Assembly (NCBI RefSeq): GCF_013371465.1
Contig: NZ_JABWDU010000011.1
Span: 62,001 to 126,000 of the forward strand
Origin: Ensifer oleiphilus
GTDB taxonomy: Bacteria > Pseudomonadota > Alphaproteobacteria > Rhizobiales > Rhizobiaceae
DNA length: 64,000 nt
Direction: 5' to 3'
The first letter of the stretch is position 1. Every line of letters begins with the position of its first letter. Below, piece after piece: positions 1 to 8,671 of the stretch. The notes under the pieces were generated by a model. The model saw only the letters and a program-made list of their open reading frames with translations. It was not told where the DNA came from and did not search any database. Position numbers and translations under genes: made by a program.

Positions 1-894
1 TATGTGGCACCTCCCTATGGAGCCGGCGATGCGCGCGTGGCTGAAGTTCTCGTGACCGAAGGGGACGTGGTGACACAAGGCACCATGGTGGCCCGCCTGG
101 ACAATCAGGCCCAACTGGAAAGCGCCATATTTCTAGCCGAGGCCAATCTCGCTGTACGGCAGGCAACGTTGGTGCAAATCCGCGCCGCCGTCGAGAACAG
201 TCGCAACGAGGCTCTCGCCAGCCTGGCACAGGCACAATCCGTTGCAGCCGAGGCGACAGCGAGCCTGTCGCGGACCAACGACCTTTCCGCGCACGGCGTG
301 GCAACTCAGTCTGCTCTGGACACGGCAATTGCCGCTGAACGGCAAGCCGCTGCGGCTGTCGAGAAGGCGAAAGCGACGCTTGCCCGCTATCCCGCCGCCG
401 AGGTGGAGGATCAGCCCGATGTCATCGTGGCCAGCCGCAATCTGGAAGCGGCGCAGGCGGAGCTGGCACGGGCTCGAAATGATCTCATTCGCTCTGCCGT
501 TGTCGCGCCGATCAGCGGCACGGTGCTGAACATCCATGCAAGGCCGGGACAAAAGCCACCCACCGAAGGTCTCATGGAAATGGGTGATACCAGCCGAATG
601 ATGGCCGAGGCCGAGATTTACCAGGACCGCATCTCGCTCGTCGAGGTAGGTCAACCGGTCGAACTGGTGGCCGCTGCCCTGAACCGCACCCTGCTGGGCC
701 GAGTTGCCACGATTGGACTGACAGTCGGGCGGCAAGGCCTGCTGTCGGACGACACGGCCGCCAACACTGACGCACGGGTGATCCGGGTGATGGTGGAGCT
801 TGACGAGGCTTCCTCCACCATCGCCGCCCGTTTCACCAATCTCGAAGTCATCGCCCGCATCGACACCGATAACTCAGTTCCGGCAAAACCATGA
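1..894 (+). CDS. HlyD/DevB-family membrane fusion (adaptor) protein, 5' partial
   Basis: This is the periplasmic adaptor of an ABC export system; it should link the inner-membrane permease and ATPase encoded downstream to an outer-membrane channel. The reading frame is open to the first base of the window, so the true start and membrane anchor lie upstream. The visible part has a lipoyl-like half (EVLVTEGDVV), a long Ala/Glu-rich coiled-coil hairpin (roughly codons 35-155), the second lipoyl half (VVAPISGTVLNIHARPGQ) and a beta-barrel region. It overlaps the next gene by 4 bases (ATGA), so the two are probably translationally coupled. The order adaptor-permease-ATPase matches DevBCA systems. 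The exported substrate cannot be read from the sequence. Confidence 0.88.
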   Translation, partial: YVAPPYGAGDARVAEVLVTEGDVVTQGTMVARLDNQAQLESAIFLAEANLAVRQATLVQIRAAVENSRNEALASLAQAQSVAAEATASLSRTNDLSAHGVATQSALDTAIAAERQAAAAVEKAKATLARYPAAEVEDQPDVIVASRNLEAAQAELARARNDLIRSAVVAPISGTVLNIHARPGQKPPTEGLMEMGDTSRMMAEAEIYQDRISLVEVGQPVELVAAALNRTLLGRVATIGLTVGRQGLLSDDTAANTDARVIRVMVELDEASSTIAARFTNLEVIARIDTDNSVPAKP

Positions 895-2063
895 GCCGGC
901 TGCTTCAGGCCTTGTTTGGTCGGCTTCCCATTGGCTGGTTGCAACTGACCCACAACCGTACCCGATTTGCTGCCGCTCTCGCCGGCGTGGCTTTCGCCAA
1001 TGTGCTTGTCTTTGTGCAATTGGGCATCATGAACTCGATGGCGACCGCCACCTTGAAGCCCTATGGCTTTTTCCAGGCTGACATCATAATTTCCGCATCG
1101 GACGCCAACTCGATGACGGAAGGCAGCAACGTCGCGCGGCAATGGATGTATCAGGCCATGGCCGATCCCGAGGTCGTTGCCGGCACAGGGCTTTTCGTGG
1201 CCAATGTCTCATGGCAGCGGGCCGACAAGGCGTTGAGCCTGACCACCTATGGCATTAATCCCACGCAGCCTGTTTTCCTGTCACCCGAGATAGCGTCGCG
1301 AGCAGCCACGTTGCAATTGCCTAATTCTGGCATTCTCGACCGCTTCACACGAGGCCTGCCGCGCGACGAAGCAGCCGCGATCCGCCCGCAAAGCCCGTTT
1401 TCATTCGAGGCCAACGGCATAACGTTGACACTCTATGACACGTTTGCAGGCGGCGGCGGATTTGGCGGCGACGGATTCATGATGGTTTCGGACCAGACAT
1501 TCCTCTTGCAGTTTCCGGCCCGCAGTTCCGGCGCTCCGGATCATATCCTGCTGCAGGTTGCAGCCGGCGCCGATCCCGATGTGGTGGCCGCCCGGCTTCG
1601 CGATCTTGTGTCGGACAAATCCCTTCGTATCCGCAGCTATGCGGATGCTGCAGATGAGGACCTCAGCTATCAGCAGACGAAACGCCCGACCGGGATCATA
1701 TTCGGTTTCGGCGTGATTATCGGCGTGCTGGTCGGAATCGTCATCGTCTATCAGGTGCTGTCTACCGATGTGGCCGACCATCTGAGCGAATACGCCACCT
1801 TCAAAGCCATGGGCTACGGTCAGGGTTTCTTCCTGAGCGTCGTTTTCGAAGAGGCTTTGGTCCTCGGGGTGCTGGGCTTCATCCCAGGGCTTGCGGTGGG
1901 CAGTCTGCTGCTTTGGGCCATGGCCAGTGCCACGACCCTGCCATTGGCAATGACCGCCGGCATGGCCGTCACTGTCTTCATCGGCACGGTCGTCGCCTGT
2001 TCACTATCCGGAGCGATCGCCACCCGCCGGCTCGTCGCAGCCGACCCCGCCGATCTTTTCTAG
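891..2063 (+). CDS. FtsX/DevC-type ABC transporter permease
   Basis: Inner-membrane permease of 390 residues, the usual DevC length. An N-terminal membrane segment (about residues 25-50) is followed by a large periplasmic domain. Three C-terminal membrane segments follow (about 265-290, 315-340, 355-380), including IIFGFGVIIGVLVGIVIVYQ and the charged STDVADHLSEYATFKAMGYG loop typical of the FtsX core domain. It works with the HlyD-type adaptor upstream, with which it shares an ATGA overlap, and with the ATPase 10 bases downstream. DevBCA/MacB-like systems usually move lipids, peptides or glycolipids by mechanotransmission; the substrate here is not known. Confidence 0.88.
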   Translation: MSRLLQALFGRLPIGWLQLTHNRTRFAAALAGVAFANVLVFVQLGIMNSMATATLKPYGFFQADIIISASDANSMTEGSNVARQWMYQAMADPEVVAGTGLFVANVSWQRADKALSLTTYGINPTQPVFLSPEIASRAATLQLPNSGILDRFTRGLPRDEAAAIRPQSPFSFEANGITLTLYDTFAGGGGFGGDGFMMVSDQTFLLQFPARSSGAPDHILLQVAAGADPDVVAARLRDLVSDKSLRIRSYADAADEDLSYQQTKRPTGIIFGFGVIIGVLVGIVIVYQVLSTDVADHLSEYATFKAMGYGQGFFLSVVFEEALVLGVLGFIPGLAVGSLLLWAMASATTLPLAMTAGMAVTVFIGTVVACSLSGAIATRRLVAADPADLF

Positions 2064-2073
2064 GGAGCGTAAC

Positions 2074-2766
2074 ATGGCAGAGGATGTTCCCGTCGAGGTG
2101 AGCGGCCTGAACCACTGGTTCGGCAGAGGCGAGGCTCGCAAGCAGGCGCTGTTCGATGTGAACCTCAAGGTCTCGGGCGGCTCGCTGACTGTACTGGTCG
2201 GGCCTTCCGGCTCCGGCAAGACCACATTGCTGACCCTTGCAGGCTGTTTGCGCGACGTGCAGGAAGGCTCGGTCAGGCTGCTCGGGCAGGAGTTGAAAGG
2301 TGCCCAATCGGACCTGCAAAGGACGCTGCGGCGCAGACTGGGATTCATATTTCAGGCACACAACCTGCATGGAAGCCTGACGGCGCTACAGAATGTTTTG
2401 ATGGGCTTGCAGGTGCATGGTCGGTCTGACCCCCAAATGCAGACAAAGGCAGCCCGGCACACGTTGACGCTTCTGGGTCTTGGCGATCGGATGGACTATC
2501 TTCCTGACAACCTCTCGGGTGGCCAGAAGCAGCGCGTCGCGGTCGCCCGCGCACTGGTTGGCAACCCCGACGTGGTTTTTGCCGACGAACCCACGGCAGC
2601 CCTTGATCGCGAAAGCGGCGCAACCGTGGTCCAGATGCTCAAGCGGCTGGGGCAAGTGCGGGGGACGACCACGGTCATGGTCACGCATGATAACCGAATT
2701 CTTGAACTGGTCGACCGCATCGTGACGCTCGAGGATGGGCGCATCGTGAACGATACGGCGCCATGA
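2074..2766 (+). CDS. DevA/LolD-like ABC transporter ATP-binding protein
   Basis: ATPase subunit (230 aa) of the adaptor-permease-ATPase operon. The Walker A motif GPSGSGKTT, the Q-loop (FIFQAHNLHGSLTA), the ABC signature LSGGQKQR, Walker B VVFADEPTAALD and the switch histidine region (TVMVTHDNRI) are all intact, so the protein should be active. It belongs to the LolD/MacB/DevA branch, which drives FtsX-like permeases by mechanotransmission. It sits 10 bases after the permease stop and closes the operon: the next gene starts 62 bases later and is unrelated in sequence. Confidence 0.9.
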   Translation: MAEDVPVEVSGLNHWFGRGEARKQALFDVNLKVSGGSLTVLVGPSGSGKTTLLTLAGCLRDVQEGSVRLLGQELKGAQSDLQRTLRRRLGFIFQAHNLHGSLTALQNVLMGLQVHGRSDPQMQTKAARHTLTLLGLGDRMDYLPDNLSGGQKQRVAVARALVGNPDVVFADEPTAALDRESGATVVQMLKRLGQVRGTTTVMVTHDNRILELVDRIVTLEDGRIVNDTAP

Positions 2767-2828
2767 CAAAGATCTGGTGCCTTCAACTTCCTCGCGGGTA
2801 TGGATCGGTTCGAAGCTGGCTTTGAAGG

Positions 2829-3128
2829 ATGTCAATCGCCCTGAACCAATATGGTTCCGACAGGGACACGTTATTCGCCTACTTTACGTCCGTCGGCTCG
2901 TACTACGCCTTGGACTCGATGCCTTGGCACGACCTTTCTGTCCGCGACTTCATGACGGAGGGCGGTGTCCGGGTCCCTAGAGCTCATCATGAGCTACTCG
3001 AGCTCGATAAAGGGATAGTGATGTTCTTCGTTCCGAAGCCACAGCACGCTAACATGCTCATTGCGTACCTGAACCGAATGCTCACTGCGAAAGCCAAGAC
3101 CAGCTGGCGGATGGAGCAGATCGGTTGA
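2829..3128 (+). CDS. hypothetical protein, 99 aa
   Basis: I do not recognise this protein. It is a soluble-looking 99-residue product with no signal peptide or membrane segment. Features that can be seen are an N-terminal aromatic-rich stretch (FAYFTSVGSYYALDSMPWHD) and a C-terminal amphipathic helix. The ATG at 2829 follows a GGCTTTGAAGGATGTC context, with AAGGA too close to be a good ribosome site. It lies 62 bases after the ABC ATPase on the same strand and could be co-transcribed, but nothing links it to transport. Coding status is likely but not certain. Confidence 0.45.
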   Translation: MSIALNQYGSDRDTLFAYFTSVGSYYALDSMPWHDLSVRDFMTEGGVRVPRAHHELLELDKGIVMFFVPKPQHANMLIAYLNRMLTAKAKTSWRMEQIG

Positions 3129-3237
3129 TCTAGCGGCAGTCGCCACTTCGATGGTACGCCGCTTTCGGGTTCGTATCGCGCCCCTCTTCAGGAGTTCCTC
3201 AACCTCGTCTCTGGATCGCCCGTCGAGCGGTCGTGTT

Positions 3238-4115
3238 TCATGATAGCTGAGCCGGTTGGTCGTGAGCGTCGGCGTTAACCCGCTGCCCGACCGCTCCCCG
3301 TCGTGCGATCAGCACAGCGCTCAGGGCATAGGCGACAATGGTCATGAAGAAGAGTCCGTAAGGAACGTGGGCGGTCAACACTGCAGAAATCTGCACGAGC
3401 CGGACGAAAGGCAGATTTTCAAGAATTCCAGCGAAGAGGATGAGAGCGCTCACTAGCGCGACAACGAGGATCACAACACGCACACAAAGGTCGATTTTCA
3501 GCTGCAGCGGCGTCTTCCAGAGCTAGGACTTGCGGGCGGCGGCAGTCAATTGGTTGGCATAGCTCTCAGCTGCGACCTTTTGGGCCTTATAAAACGCATC
3601 TCCCGCGACACAGAAGCTGCCGGAAAGGAGTAGATCACAGCGCGCTTGTAGACGAGGTCGGATTCCCCACTTAGTAGCGACTCGTCGGTCTCAACCTCGC
3701 CACCGATCACCGTTCCGGCGGCCGCGATCTGATCGCCGGTGTGCACGTTCAGAACGTCGCCCCGAACCAGCTCTTCCGGTCGACCACTTTTTCTTGTCCG
3801 TCACGAATTACGGTGGCGGTCGGGCGGCTGGTAAGCGCGATCTGATCCAGCCTCCGCTTGGCGAAGGCTTCTTGTGCGGTCCGGATAATAGCATTCGCCA
3901 TAAAAAGCGGTCCGATGCTGATCTGGACATCGCTGACGCGCCCGAGCGCCATCAACGGGCGCCGATCGTTACAGGATGCCGTTGAAGAGTTTGAAGATAA
4001 TCGCATGCGCAATATCCAAATACGAACGGCTTGTGACAAAGGCTACCGCGTTGCTCTCACCACGTCCCCGCCGTTCCAACACCTCCCGCTCCGTCAACCC
4101 CTGCGGATTTTGCAT
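3238..4115 (-). pseudogene. P-type cation-transporting ATPase (HAD-IC, CtpE-like) remnant
   Basis: Several minus-strand pieces in different frames together read as the N-terminal half of a P-type ATPase. The order is: an N-terminal piece near 4115-3980 (GLTEREVLERRG, then LDIAHAIIFKLFNGIL); a piece at 3970-3750 (ALGRVSDVQISIGPLF, IRDGQEKVV); the actuator domain at 3746-3640 (GDQIAAAGTVIGGEVETDES, LLSGESDLVYK); and a membrane segment pair at 3483-3300 (ILENLPFVRLVQISAV, VPYGLFFMTIVAYALSAV). At least three frameshifts separate them, and the phosphorylation DKTGT motif, nucleotide-binding and C-terminal membrane domains are absent. The gene is dead. Its loss may be linked to the broken Met-rich periplasmic protein next to it. 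Confidence 0.75.
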
Positions 4116-4529
4116 GGCCGCAATGTCTCCTGAGTCCTGAGCCGACGAAACTAGGCCTTAGCGCTCGGCGGGTGCCCTACGCGCGGTCCTGATATCTCAA
4201 TCCCGGCTTCCAGCCGATTTCTGCGGCAAGAACCGAGAAAGTCAATCTCCCGGCCCCAATCCGACCGGGATTGAGATCAATACCAAGAATAAGGGAACAA
4301 TGGCGACAAAACCTGGAGTCCGCTTCATTTAGGTCGCAGCGTATCCCGCGGTTCTGAGAATTGCCGCTGGCGTCACAGCTGGCATGACGGGAAGGAACGA
4401 TGGATCTCCGGCAGATCGTTAAAGCCGCTCCGCAAGGTTTCTTTCCCTATGCCCAGCCGACTATTAGAATGTTCGGACTGTATGGCGCGCCGGCAATTCA
4501 GGATGCCAGCGCGCTTCGAACTTTTCGCC

Positions 4530-5101
4530 TCAGTGCCAAAACGGTGGGCCACCGGCGCGGCCATGCATGATGCCGGGACCAAAAGCCAGGCCTGGCAAGC
4601 TTTCCTGCGCCTTGGCCTTCTGCATCTCATCGAGTGTGGCGACGAGTTCGGACGCCGCCTTTTGTACAGCTTCGAATTGCTTCCGGCCCAACTCGCGGAT
4701 TTTGGTCATCTGCGCAAAGTGATCCTCCGTAGTGGCCTCCTTGGGATCATTGCCGGCTACCTCGAACGCAGCTGTCATCGCCCCGGTCGCGTCCTTCAGG
4801 GCGTGGCGTATTTGCTCCAGGCGGCTTCCTGCTCCGGCTTGATGGCAAGATCGGCCTTGAGAGCATCGACCCGCGCGGGATCGGCGAAGGTCTGCCCACC
4901 GCCCATCATTCCGTGCATCATACCGGGGGCCATTCGGCCGCCCATCATCGATCGCATCATTTCGGGACCCATGCCGCCTGGTCCGTGCATGAACATCGGA
5001 CCGAAGCCGCCGGGGCCATAACCGTTCGATTGCGCGTAGGCCCATCCGCCAGCGATTAACATCGCGGCAAGACCGCCAAAAACAACAGTTCTCTTCTTCA
5101 T
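4530..5101 (-). pseudogene. Met-rich Spy/CpxP-like periplasmic protein, split by one frameshift
   Basis: Translation starts at ATG 5101 after GGAGA and gives a signal peptide (MKKRTVVFGGLAAMLIAGGW, cleavage near AYA-QS). A Gly/Met-rich tract with repeated MMGG and MHG motifs follows (about residues 25-65), then the start of a helical domain (ADLAIKPEQEAAWSKYA) that stops at about 4796. The helical domain continues in another frame from near 4805 (HALKDATGAMTAAFEV to GGPPFWH at 4530), so one insertion or deletion splits an otherwise normal ~190-residue protein. The Met-rich tract suggests binding of copper or a similar metal in the periplasm. It is divergent from the truncated response regulator at 5283, an arrangement typical of envelope- or metal-stress pairs. 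A sequencing indel is the alternative explanation. Confidence 0.72.
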
Positions 5102-5282
5102 GTCTTTCTCCATCTTGAGGCAACAGTCAGCTTCATTGCTGGGCGCATTCAATCCGGCGGATGTCACTGAACTTTTTCGGCTCCCGCCAATATTGTGACA
5201 ATCTGTGACGAGAACGGCCGGTGGCACAATCAGGCACAACAATTTCGAGACGAAAGGCGCCGGTCTGGGCTACAAAACTCTC

Positions 5283-5414
5283 ATGAACGCCGTGCCCCAC
5301 ATCCTTTTCGTCGATGACCACCGCGAGATCCGCGATCTGGTATCGCGCGCGCTAGCCCGGGAGGGCTATCGCGTCAGCACGGCAGCCGACGGGCGTGCGA
5401 TGCGCAAGACGCTG
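5283..5414 (+). pseudogene. OmpR-family response regulator, truncated after receiver N-terminus
   Basis: From ATG 5283 the frame reads a receiver-domain start: ILFVDDHREIRDLVSRALAR followed by EGYRVSTAADGRAM. It resembles the intact OmpR-type regulator at 60261-60995 (DDDREIRELV, PDGRHM). After the Leu codon ending at 5414 the similarity stops abruptly, before the phospho-acceptor aspartate. The rest of the receiver and the DNA-binding domain are missing. The breakpoint probably marks the edge of the inserted or recombined segment that carries the CBASS locus. The fragment is divergent from the Spy-like gene, which it may once have controlled. Confidence 0.7.
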
Positions 5415-5749
5415 GTTTACGGAGAGCGGCGTCCAGCCATCCAAAAAAACAATCGCGTTTGCTATTCAAAGTTCCCGGGCTCTCCAAGGTACCGGGGACA
5501 TCCGATAGTTGTTATCGATTAAACGCAACCAAGGCGCTTCATAGGCCCGTCCGAAAGTCGTGAGGGTAGTCAACGCCAGGCCATAGTGGCTCATCCACCA
5601 CAGTGCGTTGTTTAGGTGCCCGACTCCACTTTGGCTGCGATACCATTGCCTCCTTGCAAAATGTTCGCCGGGGGAGCGTCGCTGCCGCATCAAAGTCAAG
5701 CCGCTGACGGTGTTGCCAGCGATCTCGAATCCCCACGGCGTCGATCGGG
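5415..5749. other. junction region between truncated regulator and CBASS operon
   Basis: There is no confident gene here. On the minus strand a 95-codon frame (5753 to 5466) begins at a TTG that overlaps the TGA of the Cap5 gene, so it could be read by translational coupling. Its product is not recognisable; it has an aromatic stretch (NNALWWMSHYGLAL). It may be the end of an element boundary rather than a gene. Confidence 0.3.
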
Positions 5750-6877
5750 TCAACTAATATGGAGGGCAGAAACGAAGCCTCCCAATTTCCGGTTCTGGTC
5801 AAAAACATGGAGCTGTAGATCGGCCTTCGGCATCCAGACACGGCCCACTTCAACTGCCGCCGAGACAGGCAAAGCGGGGAAAACGTGGATGGATGCCCCT
5901 TCTCCATGCGCTGTTTTTATCATATCGAACAGCCGCCGAAGATCACTCCGAAAGCGGGATAGATCGGCGGGGCTGCGCATGATGTCATTATGTGGGGACT
6001 TCGCGGTCAACGACCAAATCGAAGTCTCGTCGCCAAGCACTGACGTAACCCGGTCCTGGGAAATGGAAGCACTCAGGGCAAGGATAAGCGCAACGGTAGG
6101 ACGGATCTCGCCCGGTGTTTCCGTCTTGAACTCGACCGAAGGCGTGTCATTTTGCCATTTCCACGTGGCAGGTTCTCGATGGCGTTGGTGAATCTCGGCG
6201 GGCAGAATATCGCAAAGCTGTCTTCCCAATTCTATCAAAAGCGGCTGCGGTGCCAGTGCAAATACGCTTGCATGGGTGATCTGCTGTCGTTCGATCCGGC
6301 CCCTGATCTTGTCGGCAAACAGCCGTTGAAGGTTGGTCTGCTGAACCTGCCAATACTGTTCGTCGGTGTCGTCGAGCGAGAGGCCGAGCATTTCGAGATC
6401 AATTGTTTCAAATGATGCCGGCGAACGCTCCGGCAGCATCGACGCAAATATGTCCTCTCTCGCCACGAGCGCTTCGTTTTTGCCGATGTTGGCTCCGAAA
6501 CGGATGACATGAGAAGCGCGATCCGGCTGGATACCACTCGCCAGGCGGACTCTCCGCTCGTGCTCCTCCTTCATAAGGACCAGAAGTTCCTCAGGATGGT
6601 CGTCCGGCGCTTCATTGTCGATCAGTCGATGGCACTTGGCGCAGAGAAGCATGAGGTTGGTGATGTCTCTGGCGAGAAGTGCGGATCTTGTCGGATGACC
6701 ACGGGCTCCTTCAGGCGAGTCGGCAACGATGTGGGCGACAAAGCCAAACATCTTGTCCTCCTTGCCAGAGAGGAGGTCACCAATGAGCTCGCAGTTGCAA
6801 CCGCGAAACTGGCAACGGCCTGCCGCACGTGCCCACAGCGCGCGCTGGACCTTCTCGGGAATCCTCGATTTTGCCAT
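5750..6877 (-). CDS. cap5: CBASS effector Cap5: HNH nuclease fused to SAVED domain
   Basis: Third gene of the CBASS operon and its killing arm. The N-terminus is an HNH nuclease with zinc-knuckle cysteines (C22, C27, C79, C82), His49 in VAHIVAD, Asn74 in DITNLMLLC and His83 in CAKCH. From about residue 170 to the end (375) the sequence fits a SAVED domain (LILALSAS, IHVFPALPVSAAVEVGR), the sensor for cyclic oligonucleotides. In characterised Cap5 proteins the ligand made by the partner CD-NTase drives assembly and turns on unspecific DNA degradation, causing abortive infection. The ATG directly abuts the stop of the E2-like gene, so translation is coupled. All key nuclease residues are present and the protein looks active. 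Cap5 proteins studied with CdnG enzymes respond to 3',2'-cGAMP; that ligand is an inference here. Confidence 0.9.
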   Translation of the reverse strand: MAKSRIPEKVQRALWARAAGRCQFRGCNCELIGDLLSGKEDKMFGFVAHIVADSPEGARGHPTRSALLARDITNLMLLCAKCHRLIDNEAPDDHPEELLVLMKEEHERRVRLASGIQPDRASHVIRFGANIGKNEALVAREDIFASMLPERSPASFETIDLEMLGLSLDDTDEQYWQVQQTNLQRLFADKIRGRIERQQITHASVFALAPQPLLIELGRQLCDILPAEIHQRHREPATWKWQNDTPSVEFKTETPGEIRPTVALILALSASISQDRVTSVLGDETSIWSLTAKSPHNDIMRSPADLSRFRSDLRRLFDMIKTAHGEGASIHVFPALPVSAAVEVGRVWMPKADLQLHVFDQNRKLGGFVSALHIS

Positions 6878-7366
6878 TCAAACTGCCCTCCGAACTGGTG
6901 CGTGCCGCTGCAGCCGGCTCCGACTGACACGCTGCTCCACATCGCGATGCTCTGGATGCTCTCCCCCGCCTCGCCACTCGCCGTCGATCAGCCAATCCTC
7001 GAAATAGAAGAGCCAGAGCGACGTCCACGGAATGATGGTCTGATCGAGCCTCATCCAGGGCTGCCACTCATATGTGCGTGGCAAATAGAGACAGAGGCGG
7101 GTAGGCTTCTGGTCGTATACATGCGGAAGGTCATTTCCACCGGAGAGCATCAGCAGATCAGGATTGTCGAGAAACACTCTCGGCGAGCGATTGACCGCAA
7201 ATTCCAACCGAGCATCATAGATGCGCGAAAGCGGCGTGGGTGACGATTTATAGTGCCAGCTGAAATGTCCTGATCCGAGTTCACCATCCCCGACACACAG
7301 CGGGCTCTTCGTCAGTAGAAGAAACTGCTGCGCGGGGGTCAGTGGCTTCGGATCGGAAAAACGCAT
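6878..7366 (-). CDS. cap2: CBASS E2-like protein Cap2 (short type II)
   Basis: A 162-residue protein between the CD-NTase and Cap5 genes, 5 bases after the first and directly abutting the second. It has the pattern of the stand-alone E2-like Cap2 of short type II CBASS: LPHVYDQ (about residues 80-86), the likely catalytic cysteine in RLCLYLP (Cys92), then the conserved tail IIPWTSLWLFYFEDWL and GEWRGGGEHPE. There is no E1/ThiF domain and no JAB peptidase gene nearby, so this is the short form. In this family the E2-like protein attaches the CD-NTase C-terminus to targets and raises its activity. The last about 20 residues (VEQRVSRSRLQRHAPVRR) are Arg-rich. Confidence 0.82.
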   Translation of the reverse strand: MRFSDPKPLTPAQQFLLLTKSPLCVGDGELGSGHFSWHYKSSPTPLSRIYDARLEFAVNRSPRVFLDNPDLLMLSGGNDLPHVYDQKPTRLCLYLPRTYEWQPWMRLDQTIIPWTSLWLFYFEDWLIDGEWRGGGEHPEHRDVEQRVSRSRLQRHAPVRRAV

Positions 7367-7371
7367 GGCGG

Positions 7372-8568
7372 CTATCTTCCAAAAAACGTGTTGGCGCGAA
7401 CGGGGGTGACGGTGGCCGTGGTGATACCTGTCACGAGGCCGATGCGGGGTGCGATGCCAAGAGTGCCCTTCTGACGAGAGGTCGAGATGTCATCGGTAAT
7501 GGAATCTATTACTGCCTTGGCCGGGGCGGAGCCGAAGGCGTCGCCGAGCTGTCGCTTCAGGCCATCAAGCCCTTCCACATCCTTCAGTCTGCTGATGTCG
7601 GCCAGAGCACGGGTATGCCAAGTGAAAAATATCTCGGCGCGCTTGGGATCACCGTTCCACTTTTCGGAGAAATTCTCCCCCTTCGTCGTCTCATTCCAGA
7701 TGAACCATTGCATCTGGCCATCAACGCGGCACGTCTCGATGAAGTCGGGCATGTGCCGGATGACGTCGAAGAGCAGATCCAGTTCAGACTCGTAGATGAA
7801 GGTCCTGACGCAGTACTCGTAACTCTGGGACGCCAACGTCGTCACGAGAACTGAAATCGGCGACAGGGATATATCGATCTCGTTGACGGCGATGAAGACA
7901 TCCCGGTGGCGCTTGAGTATCTGGACGACCCTCTGCAACAGGCCCTTGAAATGAACCTGCTCCGGAAAGGGTTCAATGTCTGCACGGGCGCGATCCTGAG
8001 TATGCAAGCTTTTCGTCACCCGGAAACGCGGCGCAAGCTTCACGCGCTCAAGGAACAATGCCTTGTAGCCCTTCGGATTTGACGGCTTCCAGATCTTGAG
8101 TGCCCGATCGGGGACAAGTTCACCGCCCATATGGCAGCTCCGGTTTGGAATGGACGGGGTGATGTCCATATGGAATTCGTTGGCGTAGACAAGCCGCCAG
8201 CAGCGCGCCATCTCTACCAGAAGAGGCTTGTAATGGCCGTTGGCTTTCAACCGGTCGCCAATCGCTTTCTTCAGTGCAGCCGGCTCGACCCAATGTCCGA
8301 GGTTTGGCGCATGGGCTACCAGATCGACGTCATGTTCATTGCTTCCGATCGGCTTGACGGTCGTCCCGATAGCAGTCGATCCCTGGAGGAAAATTCCCAT
8401 TGCCTTGAGCAATGGATCCTCCGCATCCGCCAGCCACCCGCCGACCCCATCGTAACGCTCCTTCGCGAGTTCCGCCTGACTCGGTGCAATTTCGAGAGTA
8501 GCGCACATCCGATCAAGAGCGCCGATGAGCATTCCGTCCCGCATAACAAGTCGATGATCGTGAAACAT
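7372..8568 (-). CDS. CBASS CD-NTase (cGAS/DncV-like nucleotidyltransferase)
   Basis: First gene of the CBASS operon: the sensor enzyme that makes a cyclic oligonucleotide on phage infection. Pol-beta-type active-site residues are in place: the GS motif (QGSTAIGTTVKP, Gly63-Ser64), the paired acids in EHDVDLV (Asp80, Asp82) and the third acid in HMDITPSI (Asp135). Length (398 aa) is normal for the family. The pairing with a short E2 and an HNH-SAVED effector suggests the CdnG clade and 3',2'-cGAMP, but the clade was not tested. AGGAGG lies 5 bases before ATG 8568. The protein ends NTFFGR, with glycine as next-to-last residue; C-terminal residues matter because Cap2 enzymes conjugate this end. 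Confidence 0.9.
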   Translation of the reverse strand: MFHDHRLVMRDGMLIGALDRMCATLEIAPSQAELAKERYDGVGGWLADAEDPLLKAMGIFLQGSTAIGTTVKPIGSNEHDVDLVAHAPNLGHWVEPAALKKAIGDRLKANGHYKPLLVEMARCWRLVYANEFHMDITPSIPNRSCHMGGELVPDRALKIWKPSNPKGYKALFLERVKLAPRFRVTKSLHTQDRARADIEPFPEQVHFKGLLQRVVQILKRHRDVFIAVNEIDISLSPISVLVTTLASQSYEYCVRTFIYESELDLLFDVIRHMPDFIETCRVDGQMQWFIWNETTKGENFSEKWNGDPKRAEIFFTWHTRALADISRLKDVEGLDGLKRQLGDAFGSAPAKAVIDSITDDISTSRQKGTLGIAPRIGLVTGITTATVTPVRANTFFGR

Positions 8569-8620
8569 GCATTCCTCCTGCGCCCGAAAAGGGATCTGCT
8601 CGTAAGATTTGCTCGTCTAA

Positions 8621-8642
8621 TTTCGTACAGCTAAATCGAACG
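8621..8642. promoter_or_regulatory. putative CapH operator, copy 1
   Basis: This 22-bp element begins TTTCGTACAG and ends CGAACG. It matches copy 2 at 8671-8692 at 18 of 22 positions in the same orientation. It has an internal TTCG...CGAA dyad with an 11-bp centre. It covers the predicted -10 of the CD-NTase promoter. The two copies start exactly 50 bp apart. Confidence 0.6.
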
Positions 8643-8656
8643 CTTGCCATCGTCAA
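8628..8656 (-). promoter_or_regulatory. predicted promoter of the CBASS operon
   Basis: On the minus strand TTGACG (8656-8651) is followed after 17 bp by TAGCTG (8633-8628). The -35 is good and the -10 poor, as expected of a promoter kept low. The -10 lies inside operator copy 1, so repressor binding would block it. Confidence 0.4.
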
Positions 8657-8671
8657 GCTCTGTGCTATATT
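8644..8671 (+). promoter_or_regulatory. predicted promoter of capH-capP
   Basis: TTGCCA (8644-8649), a 16-bp spacer and TATATT (8666-8671) form a good sigma-70-type promoter on the plus strand. Operator copy 2 begins at the last base of the -10 and covers the expected start point. This fits autorepression by CapH. Confidence 0.5.
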
